In this document: one piece after another, positions 1 through 7,068 of the stretch
How positions within the stretch are numbered: the stretch's first letter is position 1
Layout: the number at the start of each line of letters is the position of its first letter
Assembly: GCA_016218185.1 (NCBI GenBank)
Contig: JACREP010000086.1
Span: 1 to 12,183 of the forward strand
Origin: Candidatus Gottesmanbacteria bacterium
Lineage (GTDB): Bacteria; Patescibacteriota; Microgenomatia; UBA10105; UBA927
Direction: 5' to 3'
Length of the DNA: 12,183 nt
The notes under the pieces: generated by a model
Told to the model about the DNA's origin: nothing
Database searches by the model: none
What the model saw: the letters and a program-made list of their open reading frames with translations, nothing else
Translations under genes and position numbers: made by a program

Positions 1-35
1 AAAGTGAGAAATCAAAAATCACGAAAGTTCAGAGG
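1..35. other. window edge without a gene
   Basis: This AT-leaning stretch lies after the aspartic protease stop. No hairpin, promoter or start of a further gene was recognised in it. Confidence 0.6.
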
Positions 36-389
36 TTAATTTACACGAAGCAACGCTTTATGAAGAGTGCGCTTGAGTGGATCGAGGGTCAAGCCAAGCG
101 CTTCAAGCGTAAAAACTCCAAGAAGCAAACTGTCTCCTTTTTCCCCAAACAAAACCGGCGCTGCGGATTCCCGACCCTGAAATACAAAGAGCGCGCTTCC
201 CACACCACGCTTGATGATGCGTCCATCCGCCAACGAAAATGCTTCTTCCCGCTGTGGCCGCAAGCCCAAACGCTTGAGAACGGTTTGCGGAACCACAGTA
301 TAGGTAGCTCCGCTATCAACCAAAAATTCTCCCTCAAATGATTTTCGGGGATCGCGGGGATTTTTTACCAAAAGCGTCACGTTTATCAT
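36..389 (-). CDS. retropepsin-like (clan AA) aspartic protease
   Basis: A 117-residue protein with the two hallmarks of single-domain clan AA aspartic proteases. The catalytic motif VDSGAT is at residues 24-29, with D25 the nucleophile-activating aspartate. The hydrophobic-hydrophobic-Gly motif LLLG is near residue 88, followed by the LEALGL segment. Family members of this length act as homodimers, each subunit giving one aspartate. No signal peptide or membrane helix is visible, so it is probably cytosolic, or it acts on a membrane substrate from inside. It starts 7 bases after the htrA-like stop, so it is very likely co-transcribed with it. No Shine-Dalgarno motif precedes the ATG. The substrate is unknown; bacterial homologues are mostly uncharacterised. 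The family call is secure from the motif pair, the biological role is not. Confidence 0.85.
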   Translation of the reverse strand: MINVTLLVKNPRDPRKSFEGEFLVDSGATYTVVPQTVLKRLGLRPQREEAFSLADGRIIKRGVGSALFVFQGRESAAPVLFGEKGDSLLLGVFTLEALGLTLDPLKRTLHKALLRVN

Positions 390-396
390 TGGAGTA

Positions 397-1569
397 TTAT
401 TGTTCCGCCTGGTTGCCGAGGGCGGCGGTGACGGTTATATCTTTTCCGTCGCGCCAGACGACCAGTGTCAGCGTATCCCCCACTTTTTTCTTCCCGATCG
501 CGCGGGCAAGCTCGGCGTTTTCGCCGGTGAGTTTCACGTCGTCAATTTTGGTGATGATGTCCCCCGGCTTCACCCCTGCTTTGTCTGCCGGGCTGCCGGA
601 GACTACCTCCACGATGTAGGCGCCTTCCGGTACGTCATTGAGGATCGCCAGATCGCGCGAGACGGTTTTGTACCGGACGCCCAAAAACGGACGGTTAAAT
701 TGCCCGGTGGCGTTGAAATTAGCAAGAGAATCTTTTATCACATTTATGGGGATGGCAAATCCGATGTTCTGGCCTTCACCGGATACCGCGGTGTTGACGC
801 CGATCACCTGTCCCGACGAAGTAAGGAGCGGCCCCCCGGAGTTACCCGGATTGATTGCCGCGTCGGTTTGGATCACATTGTCCAACCGCTCCACATATCC
901 TTCAAAGGGACTCCCTGCAGTGATGCCGCGCCCGACGCCCGAAACGACACCTGTGGTCACCGTATGGCGGAATTCTCCCAAGGCGGTCCCGATGGCAATG
1001 GCCAGTTGCCCCACCTTAATCTTACTGCTGTCCCCAAGATCCACCGGGGTGAGTCCGCTCACGTCAATTTTTAAAATAGCCAGATCATTTGCCGGATCTC
1101 GGTAAATTTTTGTTACGTCGTACGTCTTGTCATCTTTGGTGATGATGCGGTACTTGGCTTCGGTATCCGCCACCACGTGTTTATTGGTGACGATTAGCCC
1201 ATCCGTGCTCACGATAAAACCGCTGCCGATATCCTGTTCCAGTTTCTGGGTCTGGCCGGGTTTACGCTGAAACGGTTGAAACGGATTAAACGGGTTGATC
1301 TGAATAATATCGCCAAGTTTCCGTGTTTTGGTAATCCCGACCGTCACGACCGACGGCGATACGCGGTCCACCGCATCAATCACGACAGACTCTTCCGTCA
1401 CCACCCGTACTTGTTCCGTGCCCGGAATGAAACGTTGCTGAGAGATCCCCGGTACCTTAATGTACCGCTCCAATAATTTCCAGTTGAGGCCCCACAACCC
1501 TGACGAGATGACGCCTCCGATGATCAAGAGAACTGCCGCAATGGTCAGAAGTATTCTCTTCGCATTCAT
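397..1569 (-). CDS. htrA: membrane-anchored HtrA/DegP-type serine protease with one PDZ domain
   Basis: A 390-residue protein: an N-terminal membrane anchor (about 5-25), a linker with a Pro/Phe/Asn-rich stretch (about 90-104), a trypsin-like S1C domain (about 110-285) and one C-terminal PDZ domain (about 292-385). The catalytic triad is visible: H131 in NKHVV, D162 in NDLAIL, S244 in GNSGGP. Length and layout match bacterial HtrA/DegS/DegQ-like proteases that degrade misfolded extracytoplasmic proteins, with the PDZ binding exposed C-termini. The ATG was chosen because the hydrophobic anchor follows directly. It lies 51 bases after the S41 protease gene and 7 bases before the aspartic protease gene. 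No convincing Shine-Dalgarno sequence precedes it, and a promoter in the 51-base gap could not be assigned. The family call is very secure; which HtrA subtype it belongs to is not. Confidence 0.96.
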   Translation of the reverse strand: MNAKRILLTIAAVLLIIGGVISSGLWGLNWKLLERYIKVPGISQQRFIPGTEQVRVVTEESVVIDAVDRVSPSVVTVGITKTRKLGDIIQINPFNPFQPFQRKPGQTQKLEQDIGSGFIVSTDGLIVTNKHVVADTEAKYRIITKDDKTYDVTKIYRDPANDLAILKIDVSGLTPVDLGDSSKIKVGQLAIAIGTALGEFRHTVTTGVVSGVGRGITAGSPFEGYVERLDNVIQTDAAINPGNSGGPLLTSSGQVIGVNTAVSGEGQNIGFAIPINVIKDSLANFNATGQFNRPFLGVRYKTVSRDLAILNDVPEGAYIVEVVSGSPADKAGVKPGDIITKIDDVKLTGENAELARAIGKKKVGDTLTLVVWRDGKDITVTAALGNQAEQ

Positions 1570-1620
1570 GAACGTATCGGCTAACTCTAGCGTACCAAAC
1601 TGAAAAATAGCTTAAGAATT

Positions 1621-2913
1621 CTATTCTAATAACAATTGTACGGCTTTTGCAAGTTGAGCATCTGCAGTCGCTTCTCCGGCATCCGTCGGATCTATTTTCA
1701 CCTCGACGTCCGGTTTGACTCCGATTTTATGGATCCAGTCGCCGCGGGGCAAAAGCCATTTTCCCGTGGTTACGTGTAAGCTCGCTCCGCCGGACAGCTC
1801 CTGCGGCGTCTGCACTGATCCTTTGCCAAACGACGTCTCGCCCACGAGTTTGGCACGCTTGTAATCACGAAGTGCCCCGGATACGATTTCCGATGCTGAT
1901 GCACTTCCTTTATTTATCAGTACTATAAGTGGAATGGTGAGAAGCCTACCGACGCGCATGACGGGATAATCCTGCTTGGTGCCGTCGCTGTTGACCTGCG
2001 ACACCACGGTGCCGTTTTTCAAAAATTCGCTTGCGATAAACACCGCGCCTTCCAGATACCCGCCCGGATTATTGCGCAGGTCAAAAATCAAACCCTTCAG
2101 GCTGCCGTTGGTTGCTTGGGCGGAAAGAATATCGGACACGGCCTTCTCCCATTCACCATTGGTGCGGTCGCCGAAGCGGTTGAGCCGCAAATAGGCTACT
2201 TTGCCGGGCATTTTTTTGAGTTTTTCAAAGTCCGAAACGCCGGATATTTCAGTAATTTCCGAAGACTGTCTCACCCATGCTTCCACCGTCGGCACGACAA
2301 TCGTATCGCGGACGATCGTGACATCAACCGGTTTTTGGCCTCCCTCATGAAAAATCTGAAGTGCCACCTGCGTGCCCCGGGGACCGCGGATTTTTTCTAC
2401 CGCCTGCGATACAGTCCAACCGCCAGTATCCTCGTTGTCGACTTTGAGAATTGCGTCGCCTGCCCGGATCCCCGCCTTCTCCGCAGGATTACCCTTAAGG
2501 GGAGCCACCACAATCACCCGATTATCCCTCATCCCCAATTGGGCACCGATCCCTTCAAATGCACCGCCTATTTCTTCTTTAAATTCCTTATTTTCTTTGG
2601 GCGGTAAGAATGCTGTGTACGGGTCACCCAGAGAACTGACCATGCCCGAGATTGCCCCCCATACCATCTTCTGCGGATCCATGGTAGCGCGGTCAATGTA
2701 GTAACGGAACAGCCGTTGCCACACCTCCCAAAAAAGGGAGAAATCTACCGTTGCGGTGGGTGGCGCTTGTTGATTTATGACCGCACGCTTTTCGGGAGAA
2801 AGGGTTACTGTAGTTTTCCGAAGCCCCAGCTGGTATCCGATGCCGCCGGCAAAAAGAAGTAAGGCAAAAATGACAACGAACGAACGAAATTTAGAGAATG
2901 GCAGTGATTTCAT
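1621..2913 (-). CDS. ctpA: S41 carboxy-terminal processing peptidase (CtpA/Prc family)
   Basis: A 430-residue protein with an N-terminal membrane segment (about 10-30), a helical region (55-105), a PDZ domain (about 113-200) and the S41 protease core (about 235-395). The Ser-Lys-Gln catalytic set is present: S339 in GSASASE, K364 in FGKG and Q368. These proteases cut the C-termini of envelope proteins, often processing or degrading cell-wall enzymes. The open frame extends 16 codons further upstream, but ATG 2913 is preferred. It puts the membrane anchor at the N-terminus and leaves 4 bases after the rpsR stop, whereas the upstream ATG would run 44 bases into rpsR. No strong Shine-Dalgarno is seen, so translation may be coupled to rpsR. 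It is the first of three consecutive protease genes. Confidence 0.96.
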   Translation of the reverse strand: MKSLPFSKFRSFVVIFALLLFAGGIGYQLGLRKTTVTLSPEKRAVINQQAPPTATVDFSLFWEVWQRLFRYYIDRATMDPQKMVWGAISGMVSSLGDPYTAFLPPKENKEFKEEIGGAFEGIGAQLGMRDNRVIVVAPLKGNPAEKAGIRAGDAILKVDNEDTGGWTVSQAVEKIRGPRGTQVALQIFHEGGQKPVDVTIVRDTIVVPTVEAWVRQSSEITEISGVSDFEKLKKMPGKVAYLRLNRFGDRTNGEWEKAVSDILSAQATNGSLKGLIFDLRNNPGGYLEGAVFIASEFLKNGTVVSQVNSDGTKQDYPVMRVGRLLTIPLIVLINKGSASASEIVSGALRDYKRAKLVGETSFGKGSVQTPQELSGGASLHVTTGKWLLPRGDWIHKIGVKPDVEVKIDPTDAGEATADAQLAKAVQLLLE

Positions 2914-2917
2914 GGAT

Positions 2918-3163
2918 TTACGCCCGTACGACAAAAGGCAACAGTGCCACGTGGCGGGCACGCTTCACGCTGGTCGTCAGTACCCGTTGGTGCTTACTGC
3001 ATACGCCGGTTCTTGCCCGACCCAATATTTTTCCCCGCTCAGTAAGGTACCTGGACAATACTGATGTTTCTTTGTAATCCGGCGCGGTTTTTCCCGCACA
3101 AAACATACAATTTTTTGCCACCGGCCGTTCTCGCCTTGTAAATCGACTACTTCGTTTCATCAT
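2918..3163 (-). CDS. rpsR: 30S ribosomal protein S18, zinc-binding form
   Basis: An 81-residue protein of normal S18 length, with the conserved KQR/KHQR-type core followed by a run of basic residues (KRARHVALLPFV) at the C-terminus. S18 binds 16S rRNA and pairs with S6 on the small-subunit platform. Cysteines C19 and C22 (CMFC), C55 and H58 (CSKH) form a CxxC...CxxH set, as in the zinc-ribbon ('C+') version of S18. Two ATG codons stand in tandem at 3163 and 3160; either could be used. It follows the ssb stop after 2 bases and precedes ctpA by 4 bases, so it belongs to the rpsF-ssb-rpsR operon. No Shine-Dalgarno sequence is visible, which fits translational coupling. Confidence 0.98.
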   Translation of the reverse strand: MMKRSSRFTRRERPVAKNCMFCAGKTAPDYKETSVLSRYLTERGKILGRARTGVCSKHQRVLTTSVKRARHVALLPFVVRA

Positions 3164-3165
3164 AG

Positions 3166-3708
3166 TTAAAACGGTATATCATCCGGATTCACATCTTCCG
3201 TGGCTGCCTGCGGATCCTCTTTTTTCTTTGGTCCTTTCTTGACCACGGGTTGAGCAATTGTAGTTTTTGAGTCGTCTGCCGCTGATGGGGGCACCTGCGC
3301 CGCGGGGGGTGCGGATCCGGACAAATTTCCCTCGTCGGCAACAGGCCCTGACTCACCACCAACTGGGGGTCTTCGTGAATCCAAAATAACCATGTCTTCG
3401 ATCACTATTTCTGTCGTACTTCGTTGATTGCCATCTTGGCCCTGCCATGTATTCGTCCGGAGCCTGCCTTCGACGTAAATTTTGCGGCCCTTAGTGAGGA
3501 GTTGACTGCACAATTCTGCAAGCTTATTCCACGCAACAACGCGATGAAACTCGGTCTCCTCTTTTTTCTCACCGGATTCCGTAGTCCAATACCGGTTGGT
3601 GGCAAGACCGATCGTACACACCGCCGCGCCTGTTGGCGTATACCGAAGCTCCGGATCGCGCGTTAAGTTACCGATCAGCATGACTTTATTTAAACTTCTC
3701 GATGACAT
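3166..3708 (-). CDS. ssb: single-stranded DNA-binding protein
   Basis: A 180-residue SSB. Residues 1-110 form the OB-fold, with the typical start NKVMLIGNLTRDPELRYTP and the FHRVVAWNKLAE segment. A disordered Pro/Ala/Lys-rich linker follows (about 112-168), then the acidic tip NPDDIPF, which docks partner proteins of replication and repair. SSB binds and protects single-stranded DNA as a tetramer. The gene begins 1 base after the rpsF stop and ends 2 bases before rpsR, which is the conserved bacterial order rpsF-ssb-rpsR. No Shine-Dalgarno sequence precedes the ATG. All expected parts are intact and nothing unusual was seen. Confidence 0.98.
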   Translation of the reverse strand: MSSRSLNKVMLIGNLTRDPELRYTPTGAAVCTIGLATNRYWTTESGEKKEETEFHRVVAWNKLAELCSQLLTKGRKIYVEGRLRTNTWQGQDGNQRSTTEIVIEDMVILDSRRPPVGGESGPVADEGNLSGSAPPAAQVPPSAADDSKTTIAQPVVKKGPKKKEDPQAATEDVNPDDIPF

Positions 3709-3709
3709 A

Positions 3710-3988
3710 TTATTTTGCTGTCAATAAATATCGTAATACATCCGCTCCGACTCTTGTGCGCTTTTCGATATCAGAAACATGCAGCGCCTCGGCTGAAACT
3801 GTTGCCAGCACATACACGCCTTCTGTTTGCTTTTGTATGGGGTATGCAAGAAATTTTTTGCCGAGGATTGTGACACCACTCACTGTGGCACCATCGCCTA
3901 CCAGCTTTTTCACGCTTTCTTCCAATCTTTTGGCATCTTTCTCATCCCTCGTCGCTACAAACACCACCATCAGCTCGTATTGTTGCAT
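3710..3988 (-). CDS. rpsF: 30S ribosomal protein S6
   Basis: A 92-residue S6 beginning with the family's usual YELMVV strand and including the GKKFLAYPI segment. S6 forms a heterodimer with S18 on the 30S platform, and S18 is encoded two genes downstream. An in-frame ATG exists 13 codons further upstream. ATG 3988 is preferred because the S6 fold begins right after it, and because a strong promoter lies 10 bases in front of it, whereas the upstream start would lie inside that promoter. The gene leads the rpsF-ssb-rpsR cluster and ends 1 base before ssb. Confidence 0.96.
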   Translation of the reverse strand: MQQYELMVVFVATRDEKDAKRLEESVKKLVGDGATVSGVTILGKKFLAYPIQKQTEGVYVLATVSAEALHVSDIEKRTRVGADVLRYLLTAK

Positions 3989-3998
3989 AATAGGCTCA

Positions 3999-4027
3999 AT
4001 AATATCATGCAGGGCGCCAAACCTCAA
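3999..4027 (-). promoter_or_regulatory. candidate promoter of rpsF-ssb-rpsR operon
   Basis: Reading the minus strand: TTGAGG (4027-4022), 17-base spacer, TATTAT (4004-3999), with TGA directly before the -10 forming an extended -10. The -10 ends 10 bases before the rpsF ATG, so the predicted mRNA leader is only a few bases. Confidence 0.65.
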
Positions 4028-4044
4028 GCCCCGTATAAAACTTA

Positions 4045-4078
4045 CTTGCTCCCGCGGTCTGCGTCCGCGCGTCGCAAG
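4045..4078 (-). terminator. two-part hairpin between ychF and rpsF, possible ychF terminator
   Basis: On the minus strand an outer stem CTTGC/GCAAG encloses an inner stem CGCGG/CCGCG with a 7-base loop; a small asymmetric internal loop (4 and 3 bases) separates the stems. TAAGTTTTATA follows, a mixed rather than pure T-tract. It starts 28 bases after the ychF stop. A terminator is the simplest reading. Because the downstream rpsF promoter begins after it, an rpsF leader role is less likely. Confidence 0.4.
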
Positions 4079-4105
4079 AGCGTTTATGCGGGGCAGGCCC
4101 CTTCA

Positions 4106-5188
4106 CTATGTCCCAATCTTGAATTCAATTACCTCCCCGTCTTTCACCACATATTCTTTCCCTTCGCTCCTAACCAGCCCCTTCTCGCGGCTCCCCTTCC
4201 AACCCGCGTTTGCCACAAAATCGTCAAACGAAACCACGTCGGCCTTGATAAATTTTTTCTCAAAATCCGTGTGGATGACGCCGGCGGCTTGTGGCGCTTT
4301 TGTGCCTTTTTCAATAGTCCACGCGCGGGATTCGATAACACCGGTCGTGAGAAACGATAGAAGCCCCAGCATTTCGTAGGCTTTTTGAATGAGACGGTCG
4401 AGGCCAGATGCCGCAAGCCCTAAGGATTTCAGATATTCCTTTTGTTCATCTTCCGAAAGTCCCGCAAGCTGCGCTTCCGTTTCTGCGCATATTGGAAGAA
4501 CAGGTTGCATTGTTAATTTGTCAATTTGTAAATTTGTCAATTGTTTTTCAGATACGTTCGCAACATACAGAATAGGCTTCATCGTTAAAAGTTGTAAATC
4601 ACGAACGAGTAATCGCTCTTGGGGATCGCCAACCACATCCCTCGCAAGTTTCCCGCTGTCAAGACCTGCTTTAAGGTTCTTAATGACTTTCCAACGAGCC
4701 AAGTCTTCTTTCGTTGCGTTGACTTTCGGCTCAACCTGCTTCGTGAGAGTCTGCAAGTCAGCCAGCATAAGCTCTGTTTCGACGATTTCTCGATCCCGCT
4801 CGGGGTTTACGTCACCCGCCACATGGACAATGTTGGGGTCAGGAAAGAATCTCACCACGTGGCAGATAATGTTGACCTCGCGGATATGCGATAAAAACTT
4901 ATTCCCCAATCCCTGCCCTTCGCTTGCTCCTTTTACCAATCCCGCGATGTCCACAAACTCCACGACTGCCGGAACAACAGGCGGCAGTTTATCCATCTTT
5001 TCTTCTTCTTTCGTAATTTCTGCAAGCTTGGCGAGCCGCCCGTCCGGCACGGGAACCACACCGACATTGGGCTCAATGGTGGCAAACGGGTAATTGGCCG
5101 CAAATGCCACCTGCTTTTTGAGCAGCGCATTAAACAGCGTCGACTTCCCCACATTGGCTAAACCCACGATCCCGACTCTGAGATTCAT
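4106..5188 (-). CDS. ychF: YchF/OLA1-family ATPase (translation-associated)
   Basis: A 360-residue protein of typical YchF length. Motifs: the P-loop GLANVGKST (9-17), PFATIEPN (34-41), DIAGLVKGAS (80-89, G3), and NVSE (211-214) in place of the GTPase NKxD, which gives YchF its preference for ATP. A C-terminal TGS domain spans about 280-360. YchF binds the ribosome and is linked to translation and stress responses. The frame is open 32 codons further upstream, but ATG 5188 begins directly with the conserved NLRVGIVG strand and sits 6 bases after an extended -10 element. Residues about 215-225 are encoded by a short 8-base tandem repeat. The gene follows the metal permease gene by 31 bases and has its own promoter. 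Confidence 0.97.
   Translation of the reverse strand: MNLRVGIVGLANVGKSTLFNALLKKQVAFAANYPFATIEPNVGVVPVPDGRLAKLAEITKEEEKMDKLPPVVPAVVEFVDIAGLVKGASEGQGLGNKFLSHIREVNIICHVVRFFPDPNIVHVAGDVNPERDREIVETELMLADLQTLTKQVEPKVNATKEDLARWKVIKNLKAGLDSGKLARDVVGDPQERLLVRDLQLLTMKPILYVANVSEKQLTNLQIDKLTMQPVLPICAETEAQLAGLSEDEQKEYLKSLGLAASGLDRLIQKAYEMLGLLSFLTTGVIESRAWTIEKGTKAPQAAGVIHTDFEKKFIKADVVSFDDFVANAGWKGSREKGLVRSEGKEYVVKDGEVIEFKIGT
4515..4544. repeat. 8-bp tandem microrepeat inside ychF
   Basis: About 3.75 head-to-tail copies of AATTTGT(C/A) on the plus strand. The unit is not a multiple of three, so successive copies are read in different frames of ychF and encode residues of about 215-225, just after the NVSE motif. 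Confidence 0.8.
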
Positions 5189-5194
5189 GGATGA

Positions 5195-5203
5195 ATTGTA
5201 GCA
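5195..5203 (-). promoter_or_regulatory. extended -10 promoter element of ychF
   Basis: On the minus strand TGC-TACAAT forms an extended -10 element, ending 6 bases before the ychF ATG. No good -35 hexamer is seen at 16-18 bases, which an extended -10 can tolerate. The spacing predicts transcription starting at or next to the A of ATG. Confidence 0.5.
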
Positions 5204-5219
5204 CAGATAAAAAGAAGTA

Positions 5220-6026
5220 TTACGGTCTACCCGGGGACGGCTTCTTTCTTTCCTTAAATATGTAACTGGCGAGAAACAGGCCAACGGCTACGAGCACGAC
5301 GGCAGGGCCCGATGGAATGGTAAAAAATTTGGCAATAAGGATACCGGCAGAAGCGGAAATGACTCCGAACAAACTGGAAAGTCGCCAGTAGCTCTGCATA
5401 TTTTTCGCAAGATTTTTTGCCGCGGCAGCGGGGACAATAACCAACGCTCCCGTCAGAAGCGTCCCGAGAAATTTTACTCCCAATGCGACCACGAATCCGA
5501 CCAAAAGCAAATAGATCAGGTTCAGTTTCGGCATATCCACTCCGCCGGATGTCGCCAACTCGTCGGAAACGATGCTCAAGAGTAGTTTTTTGGAAATTGC
5601 GCGCGTGGCCATAAAGATGGCGGATGCGGCAGCCAGAACGACAAGCGCGTCGACCGGAACCATTTTTTCAATATTTCCGAACAACGCTTCAAAAAGTTCC
5701 GGCTCTGGAGTCAGGAGTATTCCCACTGCTAAACTGGCGGTAAACACCACGCCCACCAGCGCCTCAGGGTAGACCTCCGAGTGCTCTCCCAGATACCAAA
5801 TTCCCAAAACCGCCGACAGAAGTGCCAACAGTGCGCCGACCATAGGGTGGAAACCAAATGTTATCGCAACGGCAATACCCGGGAGCGCCACGTGGGAAAG
5901 CGCATCGCCAACCAACGACATCCGCTTGAGTACCATAAAAGAACCCAGGCGCCCGGACGCGGCTCCCACAAAAGCGCCAACCAGAAGCAGTAATACGAAA
6001 TTAGTGTTCATGATGCTTGTAGACAT
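5220..6026 (-). CDS. znuB: ABC-3 family metal (zinc/manganese) transport permease
   Basis: A 268-residue polytopic membrane protein of the ZnuB/MntB/TroC family, with about eight hydrophobic helices. It has the family motif RMSLVGDALSHVALPG (35-50). It forms the transmembrane channel for metal import, working with the ATPase encoded just upstream. ATG 6026 is chosen because GGAGAGG lies 6 bases before it, a strong Shine-Dalgarno site. This start overlaps the ATPase gene by 26 bases. ATG 6011 (11-base overlap) is an alternative without a ribosome site; a frame extending to 6131 is unlikely. The C-terminus is basic. Zinc cannot be distinguished from manganese or iron by sequence alone. Confidence 0.93.
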   Translation of the reverse strand: MSTSIMNTNFVLLLLVGAFVGAASGRLGSFMVLKRMSLVGDALSHVALPGIAVAITFGFHPMVGALLALLSAVLGIWYLGEHSEVYPEALVGVVFTASLAVGILLTPEPELFEALFGNIEKMVPVDALVVLAAASAIFMATRAISKKLLLSIVSDELATSGGVDMPKLNLIYLLLVGFVVALGVKFLGTLLTGALVIVPAAAAKNLAKNMQSYWRLSSLFGVISASAGILIAKFFTIPSGPAVVLVAVGLFLASYIFKERKKPSPGRP

Positions 6027-6723
6027 GCGTATCCTCTCCATAAAGTTTGAAGAGGCTTTCCTGATTGATGACTTTTTTGGGTGTTCCAAAACATATCCTT
6101 TCCTTATTAAGACACAGGACATTCCCCGCATGTTTATAGACGATTTCCAATTCGTGAGAAATAAACAGGATGGTAAGGTTTTTTTCCCGCTGAATGTTGT
6201 GGATCAAGCTATACATTGTTTCCTCTCCGGCGATATCGATGCCGCTGGTCGGCTCATCAAACAAAAGCACCTGGGGATCTCCTAACAGTGCATACGCGAT
6301 AAGCACCCGCTGAAGTTCCCCTCCGGATAACGACCCTATCCTGGTCTGCAACACTCTTAAGTCATTGTGAATATGACTCGTTTGTTCTTTTTTAAACCCG
6401 ACGGATTGCAATAGTTCTTTTATTTTTTCGGGATCCTCTTCTTTGAATTTCAAAAACTCAAACACGGTGAGCGGCAAATCGCGTCCGACAGAAAGCTTTT
6501 GGGGAACGTATCCGATGCGCACGTCCGGAGCCCAAGAAACAGTCCCTTCATACGGAATCAGCCCAAGTAACACTTTAAAAAGAACGGTTTTCCCGGCCCC
6601 ATTGGGGCCGATGATAGCCAACGTACTTCCCCGGACCACGTCAAAACTGATATGGTTCAAAATCAGATGATCGTCAAATTTCACCGTTATCTGGCGAGCG
6701 GAAAGTACCACGTCATCGTTCAT
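6001..6723 (-). CDS. znuC: ABC transporter ATPase for zinc/manganese uptake
   Basis: A 240-residue ABC ATPase: Walker A GPNGAGKT (39-46), Q-loop Q75 in VPQK, signature LSGGELQRV (132-140), Walker B VLLFDEPTS (152-160) and the switch histidine H190. These are all the parts needed to power import with the permease that overlaps its 3' end. The C-terminus ends HVYKHHEH, histidine-rich and possibly metal-binding, though this is common near metal transporters and may be incidental. An AAGGG Shine-Dalgarno lies 6 bases before ATG 6723; its first A is the last base of the stop codon of the 92-residue gene upstream, so translation is probably coupled. No substrate-binding protein gene is adjacent. 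Confidence 0.94.
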   Translation of the reverse strand: MNDDVVLSARQITVKFDDHLILNHISFDVVRGSTLAIIGPNGAGKTVLFKVLLGLIPYEGTVSWAPDVRIGYVPQKLSVGRDLPLTVFEFLKFKEEDPEKIKELLQSVGFKKEQTSHIHNDLRVLQTRIGSLSGGELQRVLIAYALLGDPQVLLFDEPTSGIDIAGEETMYSLIHNIQREKNLTILFISHELEIVYKHAGNVLCLNKERICFGTPKKVINQESLFKLYGEDTHVYKHHEH

Positions 6724-6733
6724 AGGCTACCCT

Positions 6734-7012
6734 TCATTCGTGTTTGTGGCTGGCCAGGTGCCTGTTGGAGATGCGGACTTCATCGTGGATGTGATAAAGC
6801 GCAGCAAGTATCGCCAGGGAAAGATACACGTGCCAGATGGGGATGTCGTAGTACGGCGGGCACGGGCTGCCCGATACGGGTGCGACGAAATCACAGATTG
6901 CCTTATACAACAGACGGTCGATATTGAATAAGTCCATAGCCCCGACCAGGAAAAACAGGGCAAGAAAAAAGAAAAAGAGTTTGTGATGGGCAACCGCTGC
7001 TGCAAATTTCAT
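6734..7012 (-). CDS. small two-helix membrane protein heading the metal transporter operon
   Basis: A 92-residue protein that I do not recognise. It has two hydrophobic segments, about 11-28 (very Phe/Leu-rich) and about 59-75. The loop between them contains NIDRLLYKAICDF and a Pro/Tyr-rich stretch. The second helix leads into YHIHDEVR, and the tail is SNRHLASHKHE. Histidines are frequent (HH near residue 9, H61, the HIH group and the tail), which with the position 10 bases before znuC suggests a link to metal handling; this is inference. A candidate promoter lies before its ATG, so it is the first gene of the operon. Another frame of similar length overlaps it but is Ser/Thr/Arg-rich and lacks this context. 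Confidence 0.7.
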   Translation of the reverse strand: MKFAAAVAHHKLFFFFLALFFLVGAMDLFNIDRLLYKAICDFVAPVSGSPCPPYYDIPIWHVYLSLAILAALYHIHDEVRISNRHLASHKHE

Positions 7013-7021
7013 ATCCTATCT

Positions 7022-7047
7022 ATCATAGCACATCCGCTGTTTGTCAA
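7022..7047 (-). promoter_or_regulatory. candidate promoter of the 92-residue gene/metal transporter operon
   Basis: Minus strand: TTGACA (7047-7042) and an extended -10 TGC-TATGAT (hexamer 7027-7022). The 14-base spacer is shorter than usual, so the -35 may not be used as written. The -10 ends 9 bases before ATG 7012. No Zur- or MntR-like palindrome was recognised. Confidence 0.4.
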
Positions 7048-7068
7048 TACAAGATTTTACTCTATAAT
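7041..7068 (+). promoter_or_regulatory. near-consensus promoter of the GT39-like glycosyltransferase gene
   Basis: TTGTCA (7041-7046), 16-base spacer, perfect TATAAT (7063-7068). The -10 ends 7 bases before ATG 7076, predicting a leaderless mRNA. Its -35 overlaps the -35 of the divergent minus-strand promoter. Confidence 0.75.

Noticed and set aside
400..1074. Long plus-strand open frame (224 codons) opposite the htrA-like gene
   Set aside because: It is fully antisense to a gene with an intact catalytic triad and PDZ domain, and its translation shows no coherent domain or ribosome site.
1570..1620. Terminator or promoter in the gap between ctpA and the htrA-like gene
   Set aside because: Only a weak AT-rich 5-bp hairpin and a TAGAGT hexamer without a matching -35 were seen, too little to assign either.
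2914..2961. Upstream ATG extending ctpA by 16 codons
   Set aside because: It would lie inside rpsR and add a Cys-rich non-hydrophobic leader before the membrane anchor.
3702..4379. Plus-strand open frame of 225 codons across rpsF and ychF
   Set aside because: It is Ser/Thr/Pro-rich and antisense to two confident genes, and it runs through the rpsF promoter.
4389..5093. Plus-strand open frame of 234 codons opposite ychF
   Set aside because: It is the antisense image of conserved YchF motifs, with no independent support.
6727..7005. Alternative minus-strand frame overlapping the 92-residue membrane protein
   Set aside because: It is Ser/Thr/Arg-rich with no clear helices. The neighbouring frame has two helices, a promoter at the right distance and a stop next to the znuC ribosome site.
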